From Acidobacteriota bacterium (GTDB lineage: Bacteria > Acidobacteriota > Blastocatellia > Pyrinomonadales > Pyrinomonadaceae), in the NCBI GenBank assembly GCA_019639115.1, contig JAHBSM010000006.1, positions 150,123 through 214,122 of the forward strand: a stretch of DNA of 64,000 nucleotides, in the 5' to 3' direction. Each line of letters starts with the position of its first letter. Within the stretch, counting starts at the first letter, position 1. Shown in pieces: positions 45,500-54,843 of the stretch. The position numbers and the translations under genes were made by a program. The notes beneath the pieces were generated by a model. It ran no database searches, had not been told where the DNA came from, and was given only the letters and a program-made list of their open reading frames with translations.

Positions 45500-47218
45500 T
45501 TAGCCGGACTTCCCTGCCGAGGCCGTCTCCGACACATTCTCGTCCTGATGCGCCAGAACGAGGCCGATGCTCTCGGCCAGCGGCAGTAGTGTTTCACGTC
45601 GGACAGCTGAAATTGGCACGCATTCAGCTCCGATGTCAAGCCTTACTTCTCGCCGGGCGAGTTCGATCTGATCGCGGCCCGCGAGGTCTGATTTGTTCAA
45701 AGCGACCAATTGACGTATCCGGTTGAGACCCAACTCGCCCAAAATTTTGTTGACCGAACCTATCTGGTTGCCCGCCCGCGGATTCGAAACGTCCACTACA
45801 TGTATCAGCAGGTCGCTGTCGGATATCTCCTCCAAGGTCGCTCTGAACGCCGATACAAGCGAATCCGGTAGGTCGCGAATGAACCCGACCGTATCGTTGA
45901 TTATCACCGCCTGATCGTACGGCAGCCGCAGCCGGCGAGAGGTCGGGTCGAGAGTAGCGAACATTTGTTTTTCAGCGTAAACACCCGAATTGGTCAAAGC
46001 GTTGAGCAGGGTGGATTTACCCGCGTTGGTGTAGCCTACGAGCGAGATTATCGGCAAATGTTTCTGAACTCTGCTTTTTCTCCGTTCGCTCCTTTGACGT
46101 CCGATATCGTCCACCTGCCGCTCTAGCTGAGCGATCCGGTCGCGAACCCGACGCCGATCTGTCTCGAGCTTTGTTTCGCCCGGGCCGCGGCCGCCGATCC
46201 CGCCGGCAAGTCGAGAGAATGCCGCATTGGAGCCCATCACGAGCCTCGGCAGCAGATATTTCATCTGAGCGAGCTCGACCTGGAGTTTACCTTCACGGCT
46301 CTGTGCTCGCTGGGCAAATATATCAAGTATCAACTGCGGCCTGTCGATGACCTTTAATTCGGTCGCGTCCGCAATTATCCGCGCCTGGGTCGGTGAAAGC
46401 TCCGCATCAAAGATCAACATATCCGCTCCGAGCCTCATCGAGCGGATCAGAAGCTCGTCGAGCTTTCCTTTTCCGAGTACGGTCCTGGGATCGATCTGCT
46501 GGCGGCGCTGGATTATCCGATCCATTACGACCACGCCGGCCGATTCCGCAAGTTCATAGAGCTCCGCAAGCGATTCGGCTGCGTCGTCGGCGTCGCCCGT
46601 GGTAACGTTGACCAATATCGCCCGCTCCCTGCCGGCCTGCCGTTTACGGGCAGACAGCCGAACACGCGCCATCTCCTCTTCCAGGGATTCGATCAGTTCG
46701 ACAAAATCGGTGTCCAGGTGCGTTGGGATCCTGGGCTCGAGAAAGGCAAAATCCTCTCGCTCATCACGTACGCCGAGTTCACTCGCGTCGTCAGTCGTGC
46801 CATTTGTTGCCGCAATGCCGTCCGGTGTTTCGCGTCGATCCGGCAACAAATGTGCGGCGTGAACAAGCCCCGGCAGGCCGCTCTTTCGATCCACTTGAAC
46901 TACAGCCATCAGATCGAGTCTCAGCAAAGCGAGGTCGGTCAGGTCGTCATGGGACAAAGATTCGCCGACGAGCTCTGTATGCACGCAGCGTAGCCCGCGA
47001 AATCTGTCGGTCGAAACGCGGGCGCGGCCGAAATCCGGCATTTGGATCTGCTTTGCAGTGCCGACCATTACGTATTCGACCTGTCCCTTTCGATTGATCA
47101 GGACGCCGATCTGACGACCCGTCTCATCTGAGATCTCGGCCATCTGCCGTGCGAGCTCGGGCGATATTATCTGATCGGGAGAAACGCGTCGGGTCGCGAT
47201 CTTCTCGATGCGTTTCAA
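45500..47218 (-). CDS. hflX: GTPase HflX, long form
   Basis: A 572-residue ribosome-associated GTPase that splits stalled or hibernating ribosomes. The N-terminal about 160 residues (I-G-V-L-I-N-R-K-G-Q-V-E-Y-V-M-V-G) are an extra domain beyond the ~420-residue E. coli form. The HflX core follows with V-D-P-R-T-x-L-G-K-G-K-type (here D-P-R-T-V-L-G-K-G-K-L-D-E-L), F-D-A-E-L-S-P-T-Q-A-R and G-G-I-G-G-R-G-P-G-E-T-K-L. The G domain has G-Y-T-N-A-G-K-S (G1), D-T-V-G-F (G3) and N-K-S-D (G4). It is paired with pgpH and divergent from malic enzyme. Confidence 0.95.
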   Translation of the reverse strand: MKRIEKIATRRVSPDQIISPELARQMAEISDETGRQIGVLINRKGQVEYVMVGTAKQIQMPDFGRARVSTDRFRGLRCVHTELVGESLSHDDLTDLALLRLDLMAVVQVDRKSGLPGLVHAAHLLPDRRETPDGIAATNGTTDDASELGVRDEREDFAFLEPRIPTHLDTDFVELIESLEEEMARVRLSARKRQAGRERAILVNVTTGDADDAAESLAELYELAESAGVVVMDRIIQRRQQIDPRTVLGKGKLDELLIRSMRLGADMLIFDAELSPTQARIIADATELKVIDRPQLILDIFAQRAQSREGKLQVELAQMKYLLPRLVMGSNAAFSRLAGGIGGRGPGETKLETDRRRVRDRIAQLERQVDDIGRQRSERRKSRVQKHLPIISLVGYTNAGKSTLLNALTNSGVYAEKQMFATLDPTSRRLRLPYDQAVIINDTVGFIRDLPDSLVSAFRATLEEISDSDLLIHVVDVSNPRAGNQIGSVNKILGELGLNRIRQLVALNKSDLAGRDQIELARREVRLDIGAECVPISAVRRETLLPLAESIGLVLAHQDENVSETASAGKSG

Positions 47219-47371
47219 TTGGCTAGGCTTTAAACCTCGGGTGGATCCTTGGACGTTGCTTATATTAGATCGGTGACCTCCAACATAATTATATCAAAGG
47301 CGCAGACCGAACCACTGGGCTGAGCGTGATTTGCCAGCATTCGCAATTTTGGTCATACTTCTCTTTTTGAT

Positions 47372-48811
47372 ATGTCTAGTCCACTTACGCCGAACGCGAG
47401 TTACAGCCTCACACTTCGTGTTCGCATCCATAATAAGCCCGGCAAACTCGGTGAGATAACCACGGCGATCGGAAAGGCCGGCGGCGATATCGAGGGGATC
47501 GATATTGTCAGCGTTGGCAAGGATCATCTCGTGCGCGACATCACGGTAAATGCTGCGAGCGAGACTCATGACCGCCAGATCATCGATGCTGTAGAGCTAA
47601 TAGACGGTGTCGAGGTAGTTAACGTCAGCGACCGAACCTTCCTGATGCACTTAGGTGGCAAGATCGAAATGGTCTCAAAGATCCCGCTGAAGACCCGTTC
47701 CGATCTATCGATGGCGTACACACCTGGCGTCGCCCGCATTTGCGACGCGATCCATAAGGACCCCGAAAAGAGCTTTAATCTCACGATAAAAAAGAACACG
47801 GTCGCGGTGGTCTCGGATGGGACAGCGGTTCTCGGACTGGGCGATATAGGGCCGGCGGCGGCGATGCCGGTAATGGAGGGTAAGTGCCAGCTTTTCAAGG
47901 AGTTTGGCGGCGTTGACGCCTTCCCGATCTGCCTTAACACGAAAGACCCGCACGACATTGTCCAGACGATCAAGAACATAAGCGTTGCATTCGGCGGCAT
48001 CAACCTGGAGGACATCTCAGCACCGCGATGCTTTGAGATCGAAGAACGGCTAAAGGAGGAGTTGGATATCCCTGTCTTTCATGACGACCAGCACGGGACC
48101 GCGGTCGTCGTCCTTTCCGCTCTGATCAACGCACTAAAGATAGTTGGCAAAAAAATGGATGAGATCAAGGTCGTCGTCAACGGCATCGGTGCCGCCGGCG
48201 TCGCCTGCTCAAAGATAGTCATGGCTGCAGGCGTCCGGAATATAATTGGCTGCGACACGACCGGAGCGATCTATAGCGGGCGAAGGGAGAACATGAACTG
48301 GGTCAAGGATTGGTACGCACGCAACACTAATCCGGATGGCGAGACCGGTACGGTCCACGATGTCATAGCTGGGGCCGACGTTTTCTTCGGACTTTCGGCT
48401 CCGGGCATCATTACTGTGGATGATCTGCGATCCATGGCGCCGGACCCTATCGTGTTTGCAATGGCAAATCCGGTACCGGAAATAATGCCTGAGGATGCTG
48501 AGGGCCACGTTGCGGTGATGGCTACGGGCCGAAGCGATTACCCGAACCAGATCAACAATGTACTGTGTTTTCCGGGCATATTTCGCGGTGCTCTTAATTG
48601 CCGAGCTTCAAGGATAAATGAATCGATGAAGCTCGCCGCCGCGCATGCGATAGCTGAAACGATACTTCCTGAGGAACTGCATCCTGACTACATTATTCCT
48701 TCTGTGTTCGATCGCAGAGTAGCCGAGGCTGTAGCCTCCAGGGTAGAAGATGCCGCGTACCGATCCGGTGTCGCTCGGCGGCTGCGTCAGGCTAACGATA
48801 CCGAGATCTAG
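47372..48811 (+). CDS. NAD(P)-dependent malic enzyme with N-terminal ACT domain
   Basis: A 479-residue malic enzyme (malate to pyruvate plus CO2). The first 80 residues form an ACT domain (L-R-V-R-I-H-N-K-P-G-K-L-G-E-I-T-T-A-I), suggesting allosteric control by a small ligand such as an amino acid. The catalytic part has D-L-S-M-A-Y-T-P-G-V-A-R-I-C, the Lys segment N-T-V-A-V-V-S-D-G-T-A-V-L-G-L-G-D-I-G, and V-F-H-D-D-Q-H-G-T-A. The nucleotide-binding site is V-N-G-I-G-A-A-G-V-A. ACT-fused forms are typical of Firmicutes-type and Acidobacteria malic enzymes. No phosphotransacetylase domain is present. Confidence 0.94.
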   Translation: MSSPLTPNASYSLTLRVRIHNKPGKLGEITTAIGKAGGDIEGIDIVSVGKDHLVRDITVNAASETHDRQIIDAVELIDGVEVVNVSDRTFLMHLGGKIEMVSKIPLKTRSDLSMAYTPGVARICDAIHKDPEKSFNLTIKKNTVAVVSDGTAVLGLGDIGPAAAMPVMEGKCQLFKEFGGVDAFPICLNTKDPHDIVQTIKNISVAFGGINLEDISAPRCFEIEERLKEELDIPVFHDDQHGTAVVVLSALINALKIVGKKMDEIKVVVNGIGAAGVACSKIVMAAGVRNIIGCDTTGAIYSGRRENMNWVKDWYARNTNPDGETGTVHDVIAGADVFFGLSAPGIITVDDLRSMAPDPIVFAMANPVPEIMPEDAEGHVAVMATGRSDYPNQINNVLCFPGIFRGALNCRASRINESMKLAAAHAIAETILPEELHPDYIIPSVFDRRVAEAVASRVEDAAYRSGVARRLRQANDTEI

Positions 48812-48859
48812 ATCCGGACCTGCGAAAGGGCAATATCTGATATCATTACCCATATCATC

Positions 48860-49534
48860 ATGACCCGCGGCCTGCGATCTCATTTTAGTTCATTACCGGT
48901 TGACGAAGTGGCCAACACGCTGACGCATGGTTTTGGGCTTCTGCTTAGCTTGGTTGGACTGGCGGTACTAACGGCTTTCTCGATCATACGCGGCGAGACC
49001 GCTTTCACGATCGGGAGCATCGTATATGGTACTTCGCTAGTGATCCTTTACGCGGCATCGACGATGTATCACGGCACGTCGTCAGCCACACGAAAGCACT
49101 TCCTGCAGCTGGTAGATCATTGCTGCATATATCTTCTGATCGCGGGCAGCTACACCCCGTTCCTTGTGATCGTGCTGCGCGATAATTTTAGTATGGCACT
49201 TTTGGCCTCGGTGTGGGCGATCGCGGGTTTCGGTATATTTCTAAAGGTGTGCTTCCGTAGTCGTTTTAATGCGGCAGGCATCGTGACGTACGTTGTGATG
49301 GGCTGGCTCGGGTTGATCGCGATCACGCCGCTGTACAACGCCCTCGGAGCGATCGCGACGGGCCTGGTCGTAGCCGGAGGCATCTCATACACTGCCGGCC
49401 TTGTGTTTTTCGGTTGGAGATCACTCAGGCATCACCACGCGATCTGGCACATATTCGTACTTGCCGGGAGCATCTTGCACTTTGCGGCAATCGCGGGATT
49501 TGTGGTCCCATTCGCTTTTAGAACTGCTCTCTGA
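48860..49534 (+). CDS. Hemolysin III family (PAQR-like) membrane protein
   Basis: A 224-residue seven-helix protein of the YqfA/HlyIII family, relatives of eukaryotic progestin/adiponectin receptors. The family signature is visible: E-V-A-N-T-L-T-H-G near the start, T-M-Y-H-G-T, then D-H-C-C-I-Y-L-L-I-A-G-S-Y-T-P-F. H-A-I-W-H-I-F-V-L-A-G-S-I-L-H-F near the C-terminus supplies the conserved His/Asp metal site. The real activity in bacteria is undefined. It is 48 nt after the malic enzyme stop on the same strand. Confidence 0.92.
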   Translation: MTRGLRSHFSSLPVDEVANTLTHGFGLLLSLVGLAVLTAFSIIRGETAFTIGSIVYGTSLVILYAASTMYHGTSSATRKHFLQLVDHCCIYLLIAGSYTPFLVIVLRDNFSMALLASVWAIAGFGIFLKVCFRSRFNAAGIVTYVVMGWLGLIAITPLYNALGAIATGLVVAGGISYTAGLVFFGWRSLRHHHAIWHIFVLAGSILHFAAIAGFVVPFAFRTAL

Positions 49535-49572
49535 TCCGCGTCGTTGCCCTGCGCCCGCCACATTTTTGCCGG

Positions 49573-50256
49573 CTACGTGATGAATTTGTAACCCATACCG
49601 TGGACGGTCTGGATGTGCTTCGGCCGCTTCGGGTTCTCTTCGAGCTTCTGTCGGAGCCATGCGATATGAACATCGACTGTTCTCGTCGTAGGCATCGAAT
49701 CGTATCCCCAAACGGCATCGAGCAGGTCGTCTCGGCTGTGGACAACGCCCCGATTGTTCAAAAAGAACTGAAGCAGCCGAAATTCCATTGCAGAAAGCTC
49801 GATCGCTTCGCCTCGTTTTCGCACCTCGGCACGCTGCAGGTCAACGTCGATCTCGCCGAATCGGAACACGCCGTTGACGGTATTCTGATCCTGCGTCGAG
49901 GACCTCCTGATCAATGCCTCGAGTCGGGCGAGCAATTCTGCCATCTCGAACGGTTTGGTCATATAATCATCGGCCCCAAGTTTTAGCCCGAGCACTTTGT
50001 CGATGATCTCGCCCTTTGCCGTCAGCATTAGGATCGGAGTTTCAACGCCTTGCTGGCGGAGGTCGCGAGCCACATCGAAGCCATTCTTTTTCGGCAGCAT
50101 CACATCCAGAATGATGGCACTCAAATTCCCTTCAAGTGCGATCGAAAGCCCTTCGTCGCCGTCTGTAGCGGTCACGACATCGTAGCCTTCTGTCCGCAGC
50201 CGATCAGTCAGGGTCATGACCAGGCCGCTCTCGTCCTCGACAAGGAGTATTCTCAT
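49573..50256 (-). CDS. OmpR/PhoB-family response regulator
   Basis: A 227-residue response regulator. The receiver has acidic E7-D8, the phospho-acceptor D51 in I-I-L-D-V-M-L-P, the T-A-K triad and K-P-F. The C-terminal winged helix has L-L-Q-F-F-L-N-N-R-G-V-V-H-S-R-D-D-L-L-D-A-V-W-G and R-T-V-D-V-H-I-A-W-L-R-Q-K-L-E. The start at ATG 50256 comes 1 nt after the kinase stop (TGA-T-ATG), so the pair is translationally coupled; an earlier Met at 50268 would overlap it. Likely target sites are suggested by the direct repeats at 52144-52171. Confidence 0.93.
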   Translation of the reverse strand: MRILLVEDESGLVMTLTDRLRTEGYDVVTATDGDEGLSIALEGNLSAIILDVMLPKKNGFDVARDLRQQGVETPILMLTAKGEIIDKVLGLKLGADDYMTKPFEMAELLARLEALIRRSSTQDQNTVNGVFRFGEIDVDLQRAEVRKRGEAIELSAMEFRLLQFFLNNRGVVHSRDDLLDAVWGYDSMPTTRTVDVHIAWLRQKLEENPKRPKHIQTVHGMGYKFIT

Positions 50257-50257
50257 A

Positions 50258-52060
50258 TCAGGCCTCATCGTTGGGTATCTCCAGGACGAATCGGCTGCCC
50301 TTTCCCGGCTCGCTGTCAACTCGGATAGAGCCGTTGTGTGCTTCTGCGATCTGTTTTACGACTGATAGCCCGAGTCCGTTCCCTCTGATCTGCGCGTCCA
50401 CCACTGATCGCGAACGGTAGAACGGTTCAAATATGCGCCGCAGGTCGCTCCCGGCGATACCGATGCCCCGGTCATGCACTTCGATCGTTGTGGATGACGG
50501 TCCCTGATCGACGACGATGCGTATCGATGGACGGTCTCCGCCATACTTCGCTGCGTTCGCAACTAGATTTTGGATCGCGCGGATCATAGCCGACCGATCC
50601 ACCGTAATGGGCCGGAGCCCGGGCCGGATCTCGATCTCAGGCTCTGCGGCTTTTTCTTCGAGCACCGAACGAGCATCATTTACGCCGGCATCCACGAGCC
50701 ACGCGACATCTGTCGGCTCACGCCGGAGTTTCAACCCGCCGGAGCGGGCGCCCGCGAATTCCAGGATCTCTTCGACCATCGAACTCAGCTTGCGGCCTTC
50801 GGCTTTGATGATCTCGCCGTATTTGGTGAGCCCCGCCCGCTCAAGCGGAATGCCGTCGGCAATGTTCTCGGCCGCCGAGTAGATAACGGCCAGCGGCGTT
50901 CGAAATTCATGAGAGACGCTCGAGATGAACTCAAGCTGACGTCGGGCCAGAGACCTTGCCTTGTATGCGGAATAAAGGATCGCAAATAGAGCGATACCGA
51001 CCAACGCCAGCATTGAATACGCGATCGTCAAGCTTCGCCGCATTGCGGCATCGACAGCGTACTCGATCGACCCGAGGCGATGGGTCGCCATGATCCTTGC
51101 CGGTGCGGGTTCATCAGAGACACGGGAGGCGAAAACGCGGGCACCCGTGCCTTCACTCTTCTGCACCTGGATCGTCATCTGCGAGCCGTTAGGCACAGGA
51201 CCTTCACTCACTCGGCCGCTCTGCTCGAACGTACGTGTCTCGACCTTTGAATTGAGCACGACCGTAGATGAACTGCCGCTACCCGACGCGACCAAATCCT
51301 TATTTGTAAAGAACATCAGATTATCCGGCACCAGGGCCAGGATGCCGCGTTCCGCATCGGCCGAGGACAGCCGGGTCCCCCAAATGACGTTCCCTTCGCC
51401 GATCTCGGCACTCAACACAAATGGATCATCACCGAAGTTCTTTGCCGCCAGATCCGGCAATACCCTGTCAACGATTACGTTCCGGTCGAGTACTACGAAT
51501 AGGTCACCGGCTTGATCGGGAGCCGGGATTCGAGGCATCGACTCGCGCTTCTCATCTCCAACCGGTATCGGCAGAGCGGAACGGATCGGCGAATAGATCG
51601 GCAGGCGAAGTACCACTCTTTGATCGCCGAATGAGATCTTTTCATTGCGGCTCGGATCGATGCCGGCCGCGGAGGCGAACCCGTCATCTCGCACGAGGCG
51701 GCCATCGCCGACCTTCGATGCGACAACGACGCCTCCAGGACGCCTCTCGACATAAACAAAACCTTCGATAAGGTCAGGATAATCGCTCCGCTGCCGCCAT
51801 ATCTCGTAACGGCTTGCCAGAGCTTGTTCCGTCGGGTCTCGGAGAACTTCAGGGTCTAGATGAAAATTGAAATAGGCATTTTGGACAACACGATCTAAAT
51901 CACTCCCCATCCTCTCAAGCGAATCCCGAACCCGTTTCTCGGTGCGTTCTCGATCGTTGTCGCGGATAGTGGCCTGAGTGGTGTAAAGCAATACGCCAAG
52001 GCCGGCGAACAGTGCCGCAAGGAGTGTGCATAATAGTATCGCTGAGAATCGTCTGGTCAT
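50258..52060 (-). CDS. Sensor histidine kinase
   Basis: A 600-residue membrane sensor kinase. The N-terminal membrane segment (about 5-28) and a second one (about 323-345) bracket a periplasmic sensor of nearly 300 residues with no family I can name. The HisKA H-box is F-I-S-S-V-S-H-E-F-R-T-P-L-A. The ATPase domain has the N box N-L-V-A-N-A-A-K-Y, D-R-G-I-G-I (G1), the F box and G-L-G-L-S-V-V (G2). Start at ATG 52060; the frame opens 10 codons earlier at 52090. It forms a two-component pair with the regulator that follows and is divergent from the secreted-protein gene. Confidence 0.93.
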   Translation of the reverse strand: MTRRFSAILLCTLLAALFAGLGVLLYTTQATIRDNDRERTEKRVRDSLERMGSDLDRVVQNAYFNFHLDPEVLRDPTEQALASRYEIWRQRSDYPDLIEGFVYVERRPGGVVVASKVGDGRLVRDDGFASAAGIDPSRNEKISFGDQRVVLRLPIYSPIRSALPIPVGDEKRESMPRIPAPDQAGDLFVVLDRNVIVDRVLPDLAAKNFGDDPFVLSAEIGEGNVIWGTRLSSADAERGILALVPDNLMFFTNKDLVASGSGSSSTVVLNSKVETRTFEQSGRVSEGPVPNGSQMTIQVQKSEGTGARVFASRVSDEPAPARIMATHRLGSIEYAVDAAMRRSLTIAYSMLALVGIALFAILYSAYKARSLARRQLEFISSVSHEFRTPLAVIYSAAENIADGIPLERAGLTKYGEIIKAEGRKLSSMVEEILEFAGARSGGLKLRREPTDVAWLVDAGVNDARSVLEEKAAEPEIEIRPGLRPITVDRSAMIRAIQNLVANAAKYGGDRPSIRIVVDQGPSSTTIEVHDRGIGIAGSDLRRIFEPFYRSRSVVDAQIRGNGLGLSVVKQIAEAHNGSIRVDSEPGKGSRFVLEIPNDEA

Positions 52061-52143
52061 AAGCCCCGTCACACGGGAATGCAAATGCAATTGTCCACGC
52101 GTCCAACATCGCTGTCTATATCATTTCGTGTGATTTTACATCC

Positions 52144-52171
52144 TTAACAAATTCTTTGCGTTGTCTTAACC
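52144..52171. promoter_or_regulatory. Three 11-bp-spaced direct repeats resembling a PHO box
   Basis: TTAACA (52144-52149), TTTGCG (52155-52160) and TTAACC (52166-52171), each exactly 11 bp apart, lie in the divergent intergenic region between the sensor kinase and the secreted-protein gene. PhoP of Bacillus binds TTAACA-like hexamers about 11 bp apart, and PhoB/OmpR dimers in general bind such tandem repeats. The neighbouring regulator is of this class, so it is the natural candidate to bind here. Confidence 0.5.
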
Positions 52172-52286
52172 ACTCGCGTCCGGCGTTACGTTAGTATCAA
52201 ACTCGATAGGCGATATCGTTTTGCGATAATCTAGTCGAACGATCACCACCGTCATGTAGGAATTCATATTTGGAGGATCATCAATC

Positions 52287-53408
52287 GTGCGAAAATTCAT
52301 TTCACTTGTACTAACGGCTTCGATCATCTCCCTCAGCCTGGGAGCGCTTGTCGAGAAGGCTACTGCCTCGCTCCCGTCGGACGAGAAGGCTCTGGCCCTA
52401 ATCGAAAAAGCTCGGCGTGCCATCGGCGGTTCTGACGCGATCGCCGGTGTCAAGAGCATGCGTATCAAGGGTTCGATGACAAAGACGTTCGAGTTCAACG
52501 GACAGTCACGGATCGAGAACGGCGAATCTGAAATAGCCCTTATGCTGCCTGACAAGATGGTGCGAACCATCAAGCTGGGTAATGGGCCGGAAGGCTTATC
52601 AGGCCCCGTCGTTAAGCAAATGGGCGTAATGGTGACGGGCCTGATGCCGCCCCTTCCGCCGAACGGCAGCGGCGTCACTCGGATAATCGTCAAAGATAAA
52701 GACGAAGAACTCAGAGAAACACCTCAAGGCCAGGCCACCAGCACTTCCGGAACCGTTGAGGAAAACGGCCAGGTCCGCAAAATGGTGGTCAGGGTGGATA
52801 CGGTGGGCGGCGGTGCCGACTCGCAGGTAGGCCCGGCCGGTTCAGTGGAAGGCAGACGGATCGTAATGGATCGCGACGCACATTTTGCAGCCGGTGGCGG
52901 AGCCGGGCAGAATGAACTGCTGCGCACCACGCTTTCGCTGCTAATGACAGCGCCGGACGGAATGAATGTATCTTACACGTACGGCGGTTCGGCCACGGTG
53001 GACGGTATTGCGTGTGAAGTGGTAAATGCGGCGTTCGGGGGGTCTGAGTATCGCCTTCACCTGGCCGCCGATTCCGGCCTTCCGGTCATGATCGCTTACA
53101 AGGGCTTTGCGGCACCTACGGTCGTCGCATTCCGCACCGCGGATGATCAGGTTGCGGCCCCCAAGTCTGATACGATCATAATGCAACGGGCCGATGCCGC
53201 AGCGCCGCAGATGACTGAGATCGAGGTCCGGTTTGGTGATTTTCGTAATGTGGGAGGCATCAACCTGCCGTTCCGTTGGTCGCAGACCACCGGCGGAAAA
53301 GCGGACGAGACCTTTACAGTTTCAAGCTATGACATAAATCCTGCGGACATCGCGAATTCGTTCAAGGATGTCAAAGTTATGGTTCGCAGGGACGCGAAAG
53401 ACAAATAA
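52287..53408 (+). CDS. Secreted hypothetical protein, outer-membrane-lipoprotein-sorting-like
   Basis: A 373-residue exported protein starting at GTG 52287 with GGAGG 10 nt upstream. A signal peptide (L-V-L-T-A-S-I-I-S-L-S-L-G-A) is followed by A-L-A-L-I-E-K-A-R-R-A-I-G-G-S-D-A-I-A-G-V-K-S-M-R-I-K-G, the opening seen in LolA-like/DUF4292-like beta-barrel proteins common in Acidobacteriota and Bacteroidota. Gly- and Val-rich strands dominate the rest, ending with R-F-G-D-F-R-N-V-G-G-I-N-L-P-F-R-W. I do not assign a function. It is divergent from the two-component system, with PHO-box-like repeats between them. A terminator follows. Confidence 0.85.
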   Translation: MRKFISLVLTASIISLSLGALVEKATASLPSDEKALALIEKARRAIGGSDAIAGVKSMRIKGSMTKTFEFNGQSRIENGESEIALMLPDKMVRTIKLGNGPEGLSGPVVKQMGVMVTGLMPPLPPNGSGVTRIIVKDKDEELRETPQGQATSTSGTVEENGQVRKMVVRVDTVGGGADSQVGPAGSVEGRRIVMDRDAHFAAGGGAGQNELLRTTLSLLMTAPDGMNVSYTYGGSATVDGIACEVVNAAFGGSEYRLHLAADSGLPVMIAYKGFAAPTVVAFRTADDQVAAPKSDTIIMQRADAAAPQMTEIEVRFGDFRNVGGINLPFRWSQTTGGKADETFTVSSYDINPADIANSFKDVKVMVRRDAKDK

Positions 53409-53434
53409 GCCGCGTCAACTTTTGTCAGCGAGAC

Positions 53435-53468
53435 CGAACGCGGGCCATAACAGCCCGCGTTCGTTTTT
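53435..53468. terminator. Bidirectional terminator between convergent genes
   Basis: An 11-bp perfect GC-rich stem (53435-53445 with 53453-53463), 7-nt loop and five T residues in the plus direction. It terminates the secreted-protein gene ending at 53408; the convergent ypdA stop codon (53467) lies at its edge. Confidence 0.85.
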
Positions 53469-54513
53469 ATTGGACGGCGTGGTGGACCTGGGCCGCGATC
53501 GCGGGCACTACGGCCTTGCCTGCGTCGATCGCTCCTTTGATATGACGCTGATGCGTGAAATGCCCGGCGACGTAGATGCCTGGGACGTTGGTCTCGAACG
53601 TCTCAGGGTCATACACCGGCACCTCACCATATTTCCCATGTTCAGTGGCGACACCCAAGCTTTTTAGCATTGTCAGATCCGCGTCGGAGCCTATTAGGAC
53701 AAAGACAACGTCACAAGGCAGCGTAACACTCTCTCCGGATTCGCTCTCGAGTTCGGTCTCGCCAACTCTGATCTCTTTGACCTTTCCCAGAAAGAATAAC
53801 GACAGACACTGTTCGCGAACCTCGTTCTCAAGCGGCTCCTTGACCCAATATTTTATACAGCCCTGTTTCGGGTCGGTATTCTCCCAATCGTCGCGAAAAA
53901 TAGCGAGCGTTGTCTCAGCCCCTTCCTGCGCGAGGAACAATGCCGCCTCGCCGGCTGAGTTGCCGCCTCCTACGACCAAGGCACGCTTTTTGACCCACGG
54001 GTACGTCTCGCGAAAATGGTCGAAAACATGCGGCAGATCCTCGCCCGGAACGTTCAGGTGGCGCGGATGATCCATCGCTCCCGTGGCAAAAAGAACGTTC
54101 TTGGATAAGTATCTGTCGCGATCGGTCTCAACCTCGTACAAATGTCCCGGGATATTGCTCGCCTGCAAAGGAACTATATGCGAAGATTCGCCCTCATTTA
54201 GATTCGGGGTGATACAGGTTATAGACCGCACCGTCTCTTCCGTTCTGACGTGCAGATCATTTTCCAAAACGAACCTCACGTAATAGGAAAGCAATTCTTC
54301 GCGAGTCGGTTTTTCGCGCGCGGGATGCAATCCGCCGCTCTCGATCTCGAGTTCGTTCACAGTCGAGAATACGGTCAACCCGACAGGATAGTTGTATATC
54401 GTGTTGCCGATCAGGCCTTTTTCGATGACGACATAATCAAGGCCTGCCTTTTTTGCTTCGTACGCAGCACTAATTCCGGCCGGGCCTGCGCCAATGATGA
54501 TCAGATCGTACAT
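53467..54513 (-). CDS. ypdA: YpdA-type bacillithiol disulfide reductase
   Basis: A 348-residue FAD/NADPH oxidoreductase. ATG 54513 begins right at Y-D-L-I-I-I-G-A-G-P-A-G, the FAD-binding N-terminus. G-N-T-I-Y-N-Y-P-V-G-L-T-V-F-S-T is a YpdA hallmark. A second dinucleotide motif, V-V-G-G-G-N-S-A-G-E-A-A, binds NADPH, and the C-terminal G-I-Y-V-A-G-H-F-T closes the fold. YpdA reduces oxidised bacillithiol (BSSB). Unlike thioredoxin reductase it lacks a CxxC, as here. A YfiT-type bacillithiol transferase is also in this window. Confidence 0.9.
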   Translation of the reverse strand: MYDLIIIGAGPAGISAAYEAKKAGLDYVVIEKGLIGNTIYNYPVGLTVFSTVNELEIESGGLHPAREKPTREELLSYYVRFVLENDLHVRTEETVRSITCITPNLNEGESSHIVPLQASNIPGHLYEVETDRDRYLSKNVLFATGAMDHPRHLNVPGEDLPHVFDHFRETYPWVKKRALVVGGGNSAGEAALFLAQEGAETTLAIFRDDWENTDPKQGCIKYWVKEPLENEVREQCLSLFFLGKVKEIRVGETELESESGESVTLPCDVVFVLIGSDADLTMLKSLGVATEHGKYGEVPVYDPETFETNVPGIYVAGHFTHQRHIKGAIDAGKAVVPAIAAQVHHAVQ

Positions 54514-54558
54514 ATGAAAGCTTAAATTACTGTTTCGATTCAACAACTGAACGTCTGC

Positions 54559-54813
54559 CTAGTCGGCTGGATCGATATCTTTTAGCACCGCCGTGAATGC
54601 CTCTATTTGCACACGAGTGGATTCCAGACTACGTTTCGATGCCAGGTACCTTTCCCATTCACTTGTCAACGTAAGTGCTTTCAGCGTGTCTTCGTCGAGT
54701 GCATGCGACATCACGACCAGCAGGTCACTCAGAGCTTCGTGGCCGTCAAGCAGCGACTCAATGATAGTGTATGCAAGCTTAGCGTTGGGCAGATCGATGT
54801 CGGGTTGTTCCAT
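54559..54813 (-). CDS. Small hypothetical protein
   Basis: An 84-residue acidic, helical protein not recognised (N-A-K-L-A-Y-T-I-I-E-S-L-L-D-G-H-E near the start, T-L-T-S-E-W-E-R-Y-L-A in the middle). No membrane segment or Cys. It lies between ygfZ (30 nt upstream) and ypdA (45 nt downstream) on the same strand; a GAGGT sequence upstream of the ATG is rather distant (12 nt). The reading frame is probably real given the tight packing. Confidence 0.6.
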   Translation of the reverse strand: MEQPDIDLPNAKLAYTIIESLLDGHEALSDLLVVMSHALDEDTLKALTLTSEWERYLASKRSLESTRVQIEAFTAVLKDIDPAD

Positions 54814-54843
54814 AATAAAATGCTGACCTCGCGTTGGTCTTAT

